From: Henckelia pumila
Lineage: Eukaryota > Streptophyta > Magnoliopsida > Lamiales > Gesneriaceae
Length of the DNA stretch: 64,000 nt
NCBI RefSeq assembly: GCF_033568475.1
Contig: NC_133121.1
Location: forward strand, 168,889,716 to 168,953,715
Reading direction: 5' to 3'
Shown here: one piece after another, positions 1-13,072 of the stretch
How positions within the stretch are numbered: the stretch's first letter is position 1
Layout: each line of letters opens with the position of its first letter
Notes under the pieces: model-generated
Databases searched by the model: none
Seen by the model: only the letters and a program-made list of their open reading frames with translations
What the model was told of the DNA's origin: nothing
Made by a program: the position numbers and the translations under genes

Positions 1-1220
1 AAAGCTTAATACGCTAGTACGGGTAAACATACAAACATGATGCATGCAAATGAATATCTGGGTATCATACTGGGAATCAAATCCTGCTCAGTCTATGCGC
101 CATGTTATGTATCACGCTGGGCCGTCGCATCAGGAGGTGGCTCCCATATCATATACCGTGGACATATCCGGATCCCAAAACTATGGTTCACATACACACA
201 TGAAATGGGGCTGAGCAAATCCCCTATACTGGGTAAGCAAAACAATACCGGCTAAATCAATATGTATGCACATGTAGCACAATAGAATCATGCAATCATG
301 ACACATAAATGTAACATATAAGCATGAATACCCGCTGGCAATCTCAGTCAATACTTACGTACCTTACTAAGGCAGTTCTAGAAGCATCCATCTAGGTTTC
401 AAGCCTACTGTCCAGTACTACAATGCAAATATCCATAAATCACTAAACATGTTCAAAAAGTCTTAACTAAGATAATATAGACTCCCTAATATTTTTAGGG
501 ATCCAAAGTTATACCTTCGTCCATCGTCAGCCCGCTGATGGCGACTGTCCCACAACTTGGGCACAACTTTGCTACACCTCGTTGACCAACCCGTGAGCTA
601 CCGGACCAACCTAGGTGACTCTAACACCAATAATATGTTACTAAAGGAGAGGGAAAGAAGTTGGAAAAGGTGCATAAATGAGGCTCTCAGGCCCTATATT
701 TATAGCCGAAGTTCGGATGGTCCGAACTCCTCCTTCGGAGTGTCCGAAATTTGCATGTCCTCCACGTGTCCCTGACAACACTTCAAAGTGTCCGAACTGG
801 ACTTTGAATTGTCCTATCTCAATATTACATCATCCGTGACGTCACCCTCTCAGACACCTTGCTTGGCTACAGTTCGAACCGTCCAAACCTTCACTTCGGA
901 ACGTCCGAACTCCTCCAGTTACCCAATCAAATTTCATTTCTGATCTTCTTATCTGATGGAGATCGGATCGTCCGATCCCTGCCCATACAAACTGGTTCAG
1001 GGCCTCCAAACTCCACCCCTTCGTACGGTCCGATCCCATTGTTCGGACCTTCCGATTCCTCCGAGAGTTTGGACTCTCCCGGCCATTTTCAAGTGTTCTA
1101 GATCCATTTTTCAATTCCTTAGACTCATTTGGAAATCCCTTAATAATGTTTTACTTAATCTAAACATGATCACTTGATTAATTATCACTTAATCATTAAT
1201 TCTGGATACGGGCTACTACA
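1..1220 (-). mobile_element. Partial LTR of a gypsy-type element, cut by the window edge
   Basis: The right border reads ...GGGCTACTACA on the plus strand, so on the minus strand the LTR would begin TGTAGTAGCCCG, a normal TG start. No polypurine tract follows the border at 1221, so this is a solo LTR or a 5' LTR rather than a 3' LTR. No coding frame is present; the short open frames here fall in LTR sequence. The left end and the target duplication cannot be seen. The lineage is inferred from general LTR style only. Confidence 0.55.
700..1080. repeat. Cluster of TTCGGA...TCCGAA inverted repeats in the LTR
   Basis: About eight short inverted repeats built on GTTCGGA / TCCGAAC lie within 380 bp, for example near 715-733, 735-751, 893-912, 962-979 and 1042-1056. 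Several have arms of 6-7 bp separated by only 2-4 bases. Their function is unknown. The same kind of cluster, with a different word, occurs in other LTRs of this window. Confidence 0.7.
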
Positions 1221-1551
1221 CATCCCAAGGCGCCAATCTTGTATTTCCATCTCGTGAGCACATCATTTGGAAAGACTCTCCTGGAACTCGTTCCGAGGCG
1301 CCAATCCAGTATTACCACTACAAGAACACATACAACATAAAAATATTTTTCATGCATCATCATTAATAAAAATCCATCATCATCTTCATAAATTCATCAT
1401 AAAGCTTTCGCATAACTTCATTATCCTCATCATAAATAACACCATCATAAAACTTCTTATCGTTAATGAAACATACTTAAAAACATTTTAAAATCATCAT
1501 GCCATCATGAACCTTGAAAATAAATTGAAAATTAATGACCGCTTAAATCGG
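1221..1551 (-). mobile_element. Fragment of an older LTR that hosts later insertions
   Basis: This AT-rich stretch lies between two inserted LTRs. It carries two copies of a GGCGCCAATC...GTATT phrase (about 1229 and 1297). I infer that it belongs to the same disrupted minus-strand LTR as 2915-4220 and 12582-12814, because in style and position it looks like the sequence left outside the insertions. No gene is visible. Confidence 0.35.
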
Positions 1552-2914
1552 TGTTATTCAAAATCTACTGGCAAGCGCACCAGGTCAAGTTATAGATAGT
1601 GAATAAAAATCATATGTCGAACCCACAGGGACTGTTATTTTGTAAGTACCAAAATATATTTATTCCTAATTATTCTAGACTAGTGAATAAGAGAATTCAG
1701 ATTTTAAACTAATAAATAAATTTTCAAATAAAAGTTAATTAAAATAAACGCAGTAAGAATTTTTGATTGAATTCAAATACGAGAAAAGCTCGATCAAGAA
1801 CACACGTAGGTACCAAATAAATCATGTAACATGTAGTTGATTCGTGATTCAGATTTAATCTTAAATTACGATAAATTTATTTAAAAGTCTATTTTTAGAA
1901 CAATTAAACCTATTCAAATATTGATGGATTAAATTTTCATAATTCTAATCAAATTTGAATGCATTAAATATTTGTGAAAATTCAGTTTTCACCTAAAATC
2001 GCACGATGAAATCGAATACTATTTCTAGTCAATTTTACCTTGTGTTGATTGTTAAAGTGATCAAAATCAATTCATCCTCTGTCGACGTAGAACCGATTAA
2101 CATAGAAACAAATATTTGATCAGGTTATTCATAAGACAAAGATAAATCTAACAATCAATTACATAAAATCAAATCTGAAAAATCCCAAATAAACATCTAA
2201 GTTTCTACATGAATTTGTTCGACCCAATCACGTGGCCTTGATCGAAAAGAAAGACTACTCACTAATAGACATAATTATAAAAACAAAGTTTTAATCATAA
2301 AAATAAAACTAAGAAAAAGAAGAAAAGTTTGTAGAATCCTTCACTCCAAGCCGTACGCGTAGCCGCCTCCGTCTTCAAAGATTGAAACCCTCAAAAATAA
2401 TAAAAATCTTTTTATTTATTGAGTCCGGATCCCGTATAAATTAATTTCCTTCACAAAATAGGATTATAAAATAAATCTGACGGCAGAACACGCACTCGAG
2501 CGAGTGGAATTTTTGCTCGAGTGAGCCATCATATACAGATTTCTGGACCAACAAAACGCGCTCTAGCGAACTGAAATCTCGTTGGAGCGCGCCTTCACTT
2601 GTAAACTTCTGGAATTACACATCCGCTCGAGCCAGCTAATATCTCGCTCGAGCGCGCCCTGCACAAATAGCCACTGGATTTGCTTCTCATGCTTGAACGA
2701 GTTGAAAACTCGCTGAAGCACGCGATCTTCTTCAGGTTGGTAGCTTTTTTTATTCTTTTTCCCTTAGAAATCTTCAAAGCCTACAAAATTAAACCGGGGA
2801 GTAAAATGCCCACACAATAAATAAAAACTAAATAAAACACAATAAAAACACACTAAGAAAATAAGAACGCATACCAAATACACATAAAATAACACATATA
2901 AAACACTATTATCA
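1552..2914 (-). mobile_element. Solo LTR, Athila-like
   Basis: It starts TGTTATTC and ends ATTATCA. Its left part (GGCAAGCGCACC, then a TAGTGAATAAA-like phrase, then CCCACAGGGACTG) parallels the Athila-like LTR at 46136 (GCAAGTGCACGG, TAGTGAATAAAG, CCCACGAGGAG), so it should be read in the same minus orientation. No internal region or second LTR is adjacent, hence a solo LTR. The flanks do not give a clean 5-bp duplication: CTTAA follows the right end, but on the left CTTAA lies 5 bases away from the TG. The left border may therefore be off by a few bases. Confidence 0.6.
2490..2735. repeat. Four degenerate CTCGAGCG inverted-repeat units in the LTR
   Basis: Four tandem, diverged units of about 65-80 bp each contain a GCTCGAGCGAG-like arm, a short A/T-rich spacer and a CTCGCTCGAGCG-like arm. 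They lie near 2493-2525, 2559-2592, 2622-2660 and 2692-2728. The unit nearest 2640 is the best preserved. The same CTCGAGCG core is found in the unrelated chromovirus LTRs at 33590 and 55985. Confidence 0.75.
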
Positions 2915-4220
2915 CTTAACATGTCATGCTCTTTGAATTCTTTCGTGCTTGAAAATCATGCATGATAAATAAAATAAAGATAAACACGACCATTAAGATT
3001 TCATAACATTTCATGATTTTCATAATGAACATAGCTTTCGTGAAAACATACTAGCATATAATACATTACATAACTAAATCGATCTACTTGAGTCGGTCTT
3101 TCCGTTCTTTACATTAAAACTTGAAAATTTTGCATTCTACATCTTAAAAATATTTAAAATACCATAAAATTTAATTTAAGACCTTAAATTTGAAAATAAA
3201 AAAAATTGTTGCCCAACCCACGCAGGGGTGCAAAAATTTTTTTGTACGACCTGCTCCGAATCTTCATGCACCAAACTCTATCAAATTCATTCCAATCGAC
3301 ATTAAACCATGAAAAAACTTGAAAACACATCAGGATACTCTTTTAAACAATTACATCCCAAGATTGAACCCAAAAACACATCAAAACTTCGATCATATAC
3401 CAAAATCATACTTGGACTCTTTGAAACTCTTAAAAAGATGCAAACTCTCAAAACATAATCAGGAACTCGAAAAGGATTCATCAAAATCAACAATCTTCAA
3501 AATATTTACATCAAAACCTTACATTCAAACTCTACACACACCAAAATTCTCAGATTCAAACATCTTTTCTCATAAATATAAAAAATCTTTAACATCTTTC
3601 TAAAAAATCTTTGCACCAAAACATCAAAAACGATTCACATTTCACAGTTATACATCATGCTCTTCAAAATCTCTTAAAATCAATGCAATATGAATTAAAT
3701 ATACATCAACATGCATGTTTTTCATATGAATTAAAATGCATATATTATTGATTGGTGGTTTCAAAAGCATTTAAAACTTGTCTGATCATTGTAGGTTGGG
3801 GATAATCGGTACTTTGGTAGCAATTCTAGCCTCAAACGGACGAGAATGGAGGTTTCTGCATGCCCTTGGTGCAAATTTTGAACGTGAAAATGGAGAGGAG
3901 AATAGAAGTAGGCGGCTTGTGGAGGAAAAAGTGAAAGAGGAGAATTGATTGCCTACTAGTTTGTAACTAATGGGTTTGGAAGTCGGCCCATTAGTCGCAA
4001 ACACTGTATTTTAAATTTTTATCCTCTAAATTTTAAAATGAAACTGCACCAACATTAAACTTAAAATAAATATAAAAATATTTTCTTAACCTCGTTCATA
4101 GGATAGTCTCGTTTTTCTCAGTCCAGAATTAATCCCAAACCTGAAAACAATAAAACTAACTTGCAACCATTAAACATCAGGAAAATTACATAACATTAAA
4201 TCATTTAACACCACATTTAA
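2915..4220 (-). mobile_element. Fragment of the older host LTR
   Basis: This is non-coding AT-rich DNA between the solo LTR and the LARD-like element. The ORFs at 3302-3603 and 3786-4004 have no recognisable family. The purine-rich segment 3800-3960 resembles the leader part of gypsy LTRs. I assign it to the LTR that ends at 12814 because the element at 4221-12581 separates the two. Confidence 0.4.
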
Positions 4221-7032
4221 TGAAACGATCCTAACTCTACTTTAAATTAAACTAAATAAAAAAAATACTGTTTTTAACAAATTAATAATTATTTTATAAA
4301 AATTTTGGCATGACCTATCTATTTATATAACGACCCACCTGTCACAGACAACAAGTTTAAAATGCAATCAACAATACGAAATAAACCATACCGAGAACTG
4401 AACGAGAACCGAAGAAAAATATTCGACCTTCCAAACGACCATAAATCTTATACTTTGATACTTACATGCCCAAAAACGTTCAATAAATATTTACGTTTAC
4501 ATTAATCAAAGTAACAAAATAAAAGACTATAAAATGTTAAATGAACTTTTGCGGAAGGCTAGCATGGTCAAAGGGATGTGTCGTGCCCGCATCACAGTCC
4601 ACTCGATAGTCCTACCCCGCAATCTCAATGATAACCTAAACCTGCACCAATTAGATATAGTGAGCCTAGAGGCCCAACAAGAATATGGGGTGAAATAACG
4701 AGGGTTTAAAAGTGCATGCTTAATACTTAAAATACTTGTACTTAATATAACTTGAAACTTGCTACGAAAAGTTGAATGATAAATGAGAATGAGGTGTAAT
4801 GCATGCAATGAACTCACACATAACTCATACTTTTAAACTTGGAAATTTCTTAATCTTAATCTGATCCTCATGCATAACTGAAACTGAAACATAGTCATAT
4901 AAATTTTGAACTGTAACTGTGAACTTAGATCCTTGAATTGTGACTCTGGTTTCGATCATGATCATGGCTGCAGTGCACTATGCCGCAAGGAAGACAGGAT
5001 TTCTCCCAAACTCGTCTTGCCCCTGATTGATATGGGAAGTCAGGATTTCTCCCAAACTCGTCCATACACGTCTTTCTGTGGTATGGAAAGTCAGGACGTC
5101 TCCCAGCTCGTCCATACACGTCTTTCTGTGGTCACAACCATCTCACTTTGTTCAAAATATTTTGTTTCCTTCTTAATTCATGGACTTAAGCATGCTTATG
5201 CAGATGTAATGTACTTGTAAATATTTACTCGATTACTCAATTCACAAATAAATGATGAAAGAAGGTTGACAAGGATGGTGATTTAGGTGGCAAAACATAG
5301 CTAAGAATCTAGACTTTACTTTTTTTGGCACTTAGGACGTATTCCAAGCAATATACTTGCAAAGCTTGAATCTTACTCAATTCTTAATCAAAACGACTTC
5401 CGCTTGAAAACACGGTTCCCATGCACTCTATACTCAACTAGTAAGTTAACCTCGAGGTACAAATCTTATCCAATAATTTCTGGCAATAAAGTTTCCGGAC
5501 AGCAACACTTGACAACTAAAATCCTGCACCTTAACATTCAATAGCCTAGAACGTAACCAAATTAATTCCCTCTTGAAACGACATTTCCCTAACATTCTAG
5601 GCTATTTCTAGTCCCGAGCCCTTAGCCAAAACATGAGTATAATACTGTTTTGTATGACCAAAGCGGACAGCCCCCATCACTTGGCAAATTCTGCTCAAAA
5701 CTCCCATGTTAACAAACCTTTAAACTAGGACATAGACCACTTCCTAGTTCCACAAAAATCCCTAGGACCGACTCCCTCACAAGCCCAAGCCCCAGCTCGA
5801 GCTACAGCTCCTTGTACTACACTAAGACCGATTCCCCCCAAATGACAATTCAACAGCCCTGCCTCCAACCTTGCGAGCCATTCACTCAACCAAGGTGCTA
5901 CCATGTGAGCTACGTCTCAACCATGGTAGCTCCCAAATCACCATAGAAATCAGACAAAGAAATAAATGAGTTGTTATTCTTAGATCCAAGATGAACGAAA
6001 TGCAAGCATGAATCAAGAACACAACATAATAGTCTACTTGGTGGCCAAATGAACCCAAAATTCTTGCCTTACGCTACTGAAATCGGAAAAAGGGGAGCTC
6101 GGCCGAAATGATGGAGAGCTGGAATAAGCTGAAATCGGGCTCCAAAAATAAGGGAAACAGCTCGCCTAGCTCGATGTGGTGGAGTTTCGTCGGAGAAGAG
6201 AGGTGGCTGGCGGCGTGAGCTATGGAGAAGAGAAAAAAAAAAGATGAAAGCCGTCAGCTGTGCTATGGAGGAGCAGGGGGAAAATGTCGTGTATGTTGGT
6301 GTGTGTTTGGGCATGAGATGTGTGTGTTATTTGGGTCTAGGGTTTAATTTAAGCCTAAGTGTGTATGTATAGATGTAAGCATATAAATGTGAGTATGTGA
6401 ATTTTAGGAAAAAAGTGCTACACACTTTTAAAAAGTGTTATTCCAAAATAGCAACTAGGTTCATACATTTAATTTCACTAAATAAGATACAAGCTTGAAA
6501 ATTCTAAGAATTAAACACTTTAAATATTATGATGTCACGACAACGAGTAAAATATTTAAATAACAGGCAAAACGATTAAAATTTTAAACAAACTAAACTA
6601 ATGTTTAAAAGAAATTTAAATAAATACACAAGCTAAAATAAAAACTTGTAAAATGATTTGAACTATTAAAAATCATTTAAATAAATAATCTAGGCATTTA
6701 AAATAATTAACCGCTAAACTTATGCTATTTAAAAATAATAATAAGTTGGACAATCAAGAGTATTTAAATAAACAAGCTAAACAGTTAAAATTATTTAAAT
6801 GAATAAACTAAACAATTAAAAATCAAAATCATTTAAATAAACAAAACCTTAAATCTTTAAAATCTTTAAAACAAATAAATTGCACAATAAAATTATTTGA
6901 GTAAATAATAAAATATTCTATTAGCACATAATTCAAATAAAGAATTTAAATCAATTAAACTTAAAAATAATAATCCTAATATTTATTAAATTTAATGCAT
7001 GCAATTTAGTAGATTGGGTTTTAGGCATCACA
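4221..7032 (-). repeat. LARD 3' LTR (left copy)
   Basis: On the minus strand it begins TGTGATGCC and ends GATCGTTTCA. It matches the right copy over most of its length, including poly-purine and ATTTAAAT-rich parts. It differs in one block: 5553-5945 (393 bp) has no counterpart in the right copy. Open frames at 4527-4817, 4906-5220 and 6069-6314 are incidental LTR frames. Confidence 0.8.
4989..5137. repeat. Triplicated ~48-bp motif in the left LARD LTR
   Basis: Three head-to-tail copies of GGAAGTCAGGATTTCTCCCA followed by an ACTCGTC phrase. The last two also share CCATACACGTCTTTCTGTG. The same array is in the right LTR at 10799-10947. Confidence 0.8.
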
Positions 7033-7048
7033 ATTTCTTTCCCCCTTA
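7033..7048 (-). promoter_or_regulatory. Polypurine tract of the LARD element
   Basis: On the minus strand this reads AAGGGGGAAAGAAAT directly before the LTR start TGTGATG. It is the expected plus-strand primer site for reverse transcription and sets the element's orientation. Confidence 0.75.
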
Positions 7049-10008
7049 AATGGAATTTCGTCCTCGAAATTCAAGACTTACTAACTAGGTTCGTATAACT
7101 TAGACCAGATCAACACTAAATTTCTAACTTTGCACCCACATTAGTTGGTCCAGGTCAGCTTTCGCTGCGCACTCTGAAGCTTACTGATACCTATATCACC
7201 AACGGTTTGAATAACTCTTACTGCAACATAAAATTTCACATTTCTTACTCCTTCCCAAGTGGTCTTATCCTCAACTAAATTTTATCACCCCTCAAATTTA
7301 CTTTCGATATAAATTTATCAACTTAAGAACGTCATCCTACCGCACTGATAAGTTCTACAACCTACAAATTCTTAGACCTTTATGTTATTGCAAAACCTAC
7401 ATTTTGCTAACCTTATATCCTAAGTCGGAATCCCAAGCAATAAATATTCGTAAAACCAATAAATAAATTATGTCGACCTTACTCATAACTTAAAAGCTTC
7501 CTAACAACGAAACTATGCTTAATGTCTATTTACCAGTTAAACTTATCTCATATAATCTAGAACATAAGCTCTTGAGAAATCCACAAGTTCCCAAAATACT
7601 TAGCAACTAAACACTAAACTTCCCTAAATAGAATAGCTAAGGAACTACACAATTCTACCTCAACTGCCCTCAAGGTACAAGATGGATCTGACTCATACTT
7701 CTACAACAAATCTCTACGGCATGCCCAAACGATAAAACAAATTACAAATCTCCCCAACAATCGCTTAAGGGTCGACAAAACGAGTTAATTTCTATATATT
7801 CCCCAAATCATTAGTATTACGGAATAATGATACCTTCAAGAACGTCTTAATATCTGTTTTGAAATTCTAAAGGTCTACGTCACTTATTAGCAATGATTTA
7901 CTTAATTCTCTTGGACTATGCTCAATCCCTTATTAGTTACTATAACTCGCAACGTTTCTAAGGATAATTAAAAATTTCCTTAAACAACGACTCTAGTTCA
8001 GCTAACTTACAAATGGGCCAAATGACTCTCCTCAACTTAAGATTGATCGACATATTTCCATAAATTAATTTAATACAATCCTTGGTAAGAAATTATAACC
8101 ATAAAATCCACTGTTGTTCAGCCCCAAGGTATTAACCGATTATATACAAAATCTAAATAGGTGACTAAACAGATCCCAATTATCCATTCACCACTTTATA
8201 CGTTCATCCTAGCATCTTTTATTCTACCGAGAGATCAATTCTTAATTAAAATTTTCCAACAGATTTATCCACTTTTCTATCCCAGATGCAAAGACTAAGA
8301 AATTTATATTTACACCTCAAGTCAAATTATACCACGAGTTATTATCCACTTATTGGATTAGATGGTCCCTAAGTACCAAACAATTCTTACGTATCACCTG
8401 AAGCCATATCTCAAATTCCTAGTTCAACTCGACAGCAAGTCTGAAAATCCCAAAATTCCCAAATTATTATATATATATATATATATAGACAACCTGAATT
8501 CAATAAATCCACTAACTAGTAGTCTTCTCGCTAGAACAAGATATAATTAGTAGTCGTCATTCCTCAGAACATAACGATAAATCAGGATTTTATCTAGTAA
8601 TAATACTAACTCCCAACAGTCTAAACACTTACTATGCAGCTACGAGCCAAATCTCTAAGAAATCGAAATAATAATTGAAATTATGATCCACCCAAATTCT
8701 CATTATGATGGATCATGAAAGGAAACAGAATACAAATAATACTGCTTAATATGAAATGAAATAATGCAAGCATTACAAACAAACGAGCAAAAAAAATGAA
8801 ATTTTAGATAAGTGAAAACAACTCACTCATAATTCAATTCTAGGGGTGAATGAATAATAATGGAGACTCCATGAATAATGAATATGAGCCAACAAAGTAC
8901 AAATCTCGTGATCATTCATCCATGGGTAATGAAGTCATGCTCAAACAATTAAAGCACAATCAAGGCAATCAGTGAGACTTCGGTCGGGAGAAGTTCACAC
9001 AAGTTAATAATCAGGGAAAACAACGGTTCTAAGACATATCCAGATGTCAACCACAACATAAGTAGATCACCAAAAGGAAAGTCGAGGTGAATCCCACTCA
9101 TATCAACATGTGGCTCTAGTACCGAAGAAAATTTCAAGAAGTGTGAAACATGGTCAAGATTTTATTAAGAAGTTCGACCAAGGCCAAAGTATCTGAATAC
9201 AACATTGACTGATGTCATACGAATTCATAAATGAACTAAAGATGTGCAAAAAAATTTCGGATAAGCAAAAGTATATGTTGCAACGGATTGGAGCACCAAA
9301 AGTGGAAAAATGAAATAACGATCGAATAATAGTTCACATAATTGAAAGGCTCATAGTAACCGACTCACTATTTCCCAAAAATCATACTTGCCCAAATAAA
9401 CAAAGAAAATTCAACTATCCATAATAATATAACACCAAGTTCGTATCCCAAGTTTTCACATGAGTTTTATTAATAAACTTAACTGTCTAAACACATGTCT
9501 AGAAATTCCTAAATAAACTATTCACTTATTTGTACCCAATTAAAATCCAGTTATAAAAAAAAAACAACTTACAATAATAGCACACAATTAATATTAATTA
9601 TTAATATCTCCAAATACACAAGTTTAATGTTTCCCAACAAACTCCTATAATCTCATCAAAATTGTTAGTACTAACTAACAACTCAAACAACATCCTCGTA
9701 CTATCCAAAACTGGAAGAAATATTAGTACACCAATTCCGTTTAACATGGAACCGCATGCTACAAAAATAAATAGTCAAATAATACACTTTGAATTATAGA
9801 AGAAGTTTTAAACAAAAATAAACACTATACTACAAAATTAAGTAAATTAAACATCTAGTTTTGAAAATATTTTAAAAAGAAGGTGACATCAAAACATTTA
9901 AAGTAATAAATCAATAATAACTACCATATAAAATTCATTAAAACTTACAGACTTTGAGGCGAGATTTCTCGAGTTTCTTGCAACCGACAGTAGGCACAAC
10001 CCAACCAG
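7049..10008 (-). mobile_element. Non-coding internal region of the LARD element
   Basis: About 3 kb without any frame over 62 residues. I recognise no gag, protease, RT or integrase motif on either strand. An AT dinucleotide run lies near 8467-8486. Confidence 0.65.
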
Positions 10009-10026
10009 AACCATGCTTTGATACCA
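10009..10026 (-). promoter_or_regulatory. Primer binding site (initiator tRNA-Met)
   Basis: The minus strand reads TGGTATCAAAGCATGGTT, close to the plant initiator-Met PBS TGGTATCAGAGC with one mismatch in the first 12 bases. It lies two bases inside the 5' LTR end at 10029. Confidence 0.8.
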
Positions 10027-10028
10027 AC

Positions 10029-12581
10029 TGAAACGATCCTAACTCTACTTTAAATTAAACTAAATAAAAAAAAAATACGATTTTTCAAAAATTAATAATT
10101 ATTTTATAAAAATTTTGGCATGACCTATCTATTTATATAACGACCCACCTATCACAGACAACAAGTTTAAAATGCAATCAACAATACGAAATAAACCAGA
10201 CCGAGAACTGAACGAGAACCGAAGAAAAAGATTCGACCTTCCAAACGACCATAAATCTTATACTTTGATACTTACATGCCCAAAGACGTTCAATAAATCT
10301 TTACGTTTACATTAATCCAAGTAACAAAATAAAAGACTGTAAAATGTTAAATGAACTTTTGCGGAAGGCTGGCATGGTCAGAGGGAAGTGTCGTGCCCAC
10401 ATCACAGTCCACTCGATAGTCCTGCCCCGCAATCTCAATGATAACCTGAACCTGCACCAATTAGATGTAGTGAGCCTAGAGGCCCAACAAGAATATGTGG
10501 TGAAATAACGAGGGTTTAAAAGTACATGCTTAATACTTAAAATACTTGTACTTAATATAACTTGAAACTTGCTACGAAAATTTGAATGATAAATGAGAAT
10601 GAGGTGTAATGCATGCAATGAACTCACATATAACTCATACTTTTAAACTTGGAACTTTCATAATCTTAATCCGATCCTCATTCATAACTGAAACTGAAAC
10701 ATAGTCATATAAATTTTGAACTATAACTGTGAACTTAGATCCTTGAATTGTGACTCTGGTTTCGATCATGATCGTGACTGCAGTGCACTATGCCGCAAGG
10801 AAGTCAGGATTTCTCCCAAACTCGTCTTTCCCCTGATTGGTATGGGAAGTCAGGATTTCTCCCAAACTCGTCCATACACGTCTTTCTGTGATATGGGAAG
10901 TCAGGACGTCTCCCAACTCGTCCATACACGTCTTTCTGTGGTCACAACCATCTCACTTTGTTCAAAATATTTTGTTTTCTTCTTAATTCATGGACTTAAG
11001 CATGCTTATGCAGATGTAATGTACTTGTAAATATTTACTCGATTACTCAATTCACAAATAAATGATGAAAGAATGTTGACAAGGATGGTGATTTAGGTGG
11101 CAAACCATAGCTAAGAATCTAGACTTTACTTTTTTTGGCACTTAGGACGTATCCCAAGCAATATACCTTGCAAAGCTTGAATCTTACTCAATTCTTAATC
11201 AAAACGACTTTCGCTTGAAAACACGGTTCCCATGCACTCTATACTCAACTAGGAAGTCATCCTTGAGGTACAAATCTTATCCAATAATTTTTGGCAATAA
11301 AGTTTCCGAACAGCAACACTTGACAACTAAAATCCTGCACCTTAACATTCAATAGCCTAGAACTCGACCCCATTCAAGACAAAGAACAATATACACACCG
11401 AGTATGAGCATGAACGAGACGCCGATAAGGGGCCTGGGAACAACGCATAACTAGACACACAGAGAACCGAGACTTCGAGGCCCAACAAGAAATCAGAAAA
11501 AGAAATAAATGAGTTGTTATTCTTAGATCCAAGATGAACGAAATGCAAGAAAGAATCAAGCACACAACATAATAATCTACTTGGTGGCCAAATGAACCCA
11601 AAATTCTTTCCTTACGCTACTGAAATCGAAAAAAGGGGAGCTCGGCCGAAATGATGGAGAGCTGGAATAAGCTGAAATCGAGCTCCAAAAATAAGGGAAA
11701 CAGCTCGCCTAGCTCGATGTGGTGGAGTTTCGCCGGAGAAGATAGGTGGCTGGCGGCTTGAGCTATGGAGAAGAGAAAAAAAAAAAAAGAAAGATGGAAG
11801 CCGTCGGGTGTGCTATGGAGGAACAGGGGGAAAATGTTGTGTATGTTGGTGTGTGTTTGGGCGTGAGATGTGTGTGTTATTTGGGTCTAGGGTTTAATTT
11901 AAGCCTAAGTGTGTATGTATAGATGTAAGCATATAAATGTGAGTGTGTCAATTTTAGGGAAAAAGTGATACACACTTTTAAAAAGTGCTATTCCAAAATA
12001 GCAACTAGGTTCATACATTTAATTTCACTAAATAAGATACAAGCTTGAAAATTCTAAGAATTAAACACTTTAAATATTCTGATGTCACAGCAACGATTAA
12101 AATATTTAAATAACAGGCAAAGCGATTAAAATTTTAAACAAACTAAACTAACGTTTAAAAGCAATTTAAATAAATACATAAGCTAAAATAAAAACTTGTA
12201 AAATGATTTGAACTATTAAAAATCATTTAAATAAATAATCTAGGCATTTAAAATAATTAACCGCTAAACTTATGCTATTCAAAAAAAATTATAAGTTGGA
12301 AAATCAAGAGTATTTAAATAAACAAGCTAAACAGTTAAAATCATTTAAATGAATAAACTAAACAATTAAAAATCAAAATCATTTAAATAAGCAAAACCTT
12401 AAATCTTTAAAATCTTTAAAACAAATAAATTGCACAATAAAATCATTTGAGTAAATAATAAAATATTCTATTAGCACATAATTCAAATAAAGATTTAAAT
12501 CAATTAAACTTAAAAATAATAATCCTAATATTTATTAAATTTAATGCATGCAATTTAGTAGATTGGGTTTTAGGCTTCACA
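10029..12581 (-). repeat. LARD 5' LTR (right copy)
   Basis: This is the direct repeat of 4221-7032. In place of the left copy's 393-bp block it carries an unrelated 125-bp block (11364-11488). Part of that block (GAGGCCCAACAAG) echoes a phrase at about 10476 of the same LTR. The remaining sequence differs from the left copy by scattered substitutions and small indels, so the insertion is not recent. Confidence 0.8.
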
Positions 12582-12814
12582 TATAAACATATATTTTAAC
12601 ACCCAAAAACTCAAATTGGAAACATAAAATCTCACGCAATATACATAGCACGAAATCTTTTAAACATATATAACTTTTAAATCATTAATATCACATAAAA
12701 TATTTAATTAAACATAACTTTTAAATCATAAATAAATAAAATAAAATCACTTAAAATTCATTTAAATTTCTTTTAATATCAGTGAGTGGATTTATGGATT
12801 TTTCGGGCATTACA
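12582..12814 (-). mobile_element. 5' end of the older host LTR
   Basis: The border ...TCGGGCATTACA gives a minus-strand LTR start TGTAATGCCCG. To its right, coding sequence of a copia element begins abruptly in mid-domain, so the LTR was inserted into that copia pol gene. The following five bases are AATAA; the other copy of the duplication would lie beyond the left window edge or is lost. Confidence 0.6.
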
Positions 12815-13072
12815 AATAAGCCAGTGTCTTTTATTACTATTCAATGCGACAGTCAACCAAGAATAAGAAGAGAACAGTGCAATATGTACAATGATAAGTC
12901 TCGACATATTCTTCGAAGAAATAATACCATAAAACAACTGATCTCAAATGAGGTTATTTATGTTGAATATGTAAAATCAAAATAAAACCTAGCGGTTCCA
13001 TTTACTAAAGGTATAAATAGAGATCAAATATACAAATTGATAAGAATAATGGGTTTAAAACCCACAAAATAG
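12815..13072 (+). pseudogene. Ty1/copia pol C-terminus (RNase H end), broken
   Basis: The frame reads the end of a copia polyprotein: CDSQ followed by SRHI and RNNTIKQL, then YVEYVKSK, NLAVPFTKG and a final GLKPTK before a stop at 13070. This order is the C-terminal RNase H and tail of plant copia elements. An in-frame TAA at 12983-12985 sits between KSK and NLA, where the family usually has an acidic or polar residue. The upstream part of pol is missing because the LTR ending at 12814 was inserted into it. It cannot make a functional protein. Confidence 0.8.

Larger units (their letters stand above)
4221..12581 (-). mobile_element. LARD-like non-autonomous LTR retrotransposon
   Basis: Two long direct repeats (4221-7032 and 10029-12581) flank a 3.0-kb internal region. 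Read on the minus strand, the 5' LTR is the right copy. It is followed after two bases by a primer binding site matching initiator tRNA-Met, and the internal region ends in a polypurine tract next to the left LTR. No gag or pol similarity is visible inside. Long LTRs around a non-coding core fit the LARD class. The flanks are TTTAA (4216-4220) and TATAA (12582-12586), a one-mismatch target duplication. It needs proteins from an autonomous relative to move. Confidence 0.75.

Noticed and set aside
4527..5220. Pairs of similar ~100-aa frames also present at 10307-11030, suggesting duplicated genes
   Set aside because: Both pairs lie inside the two LTRs of one element; the similarity is that of the LTRs, with no recognisable protein family.
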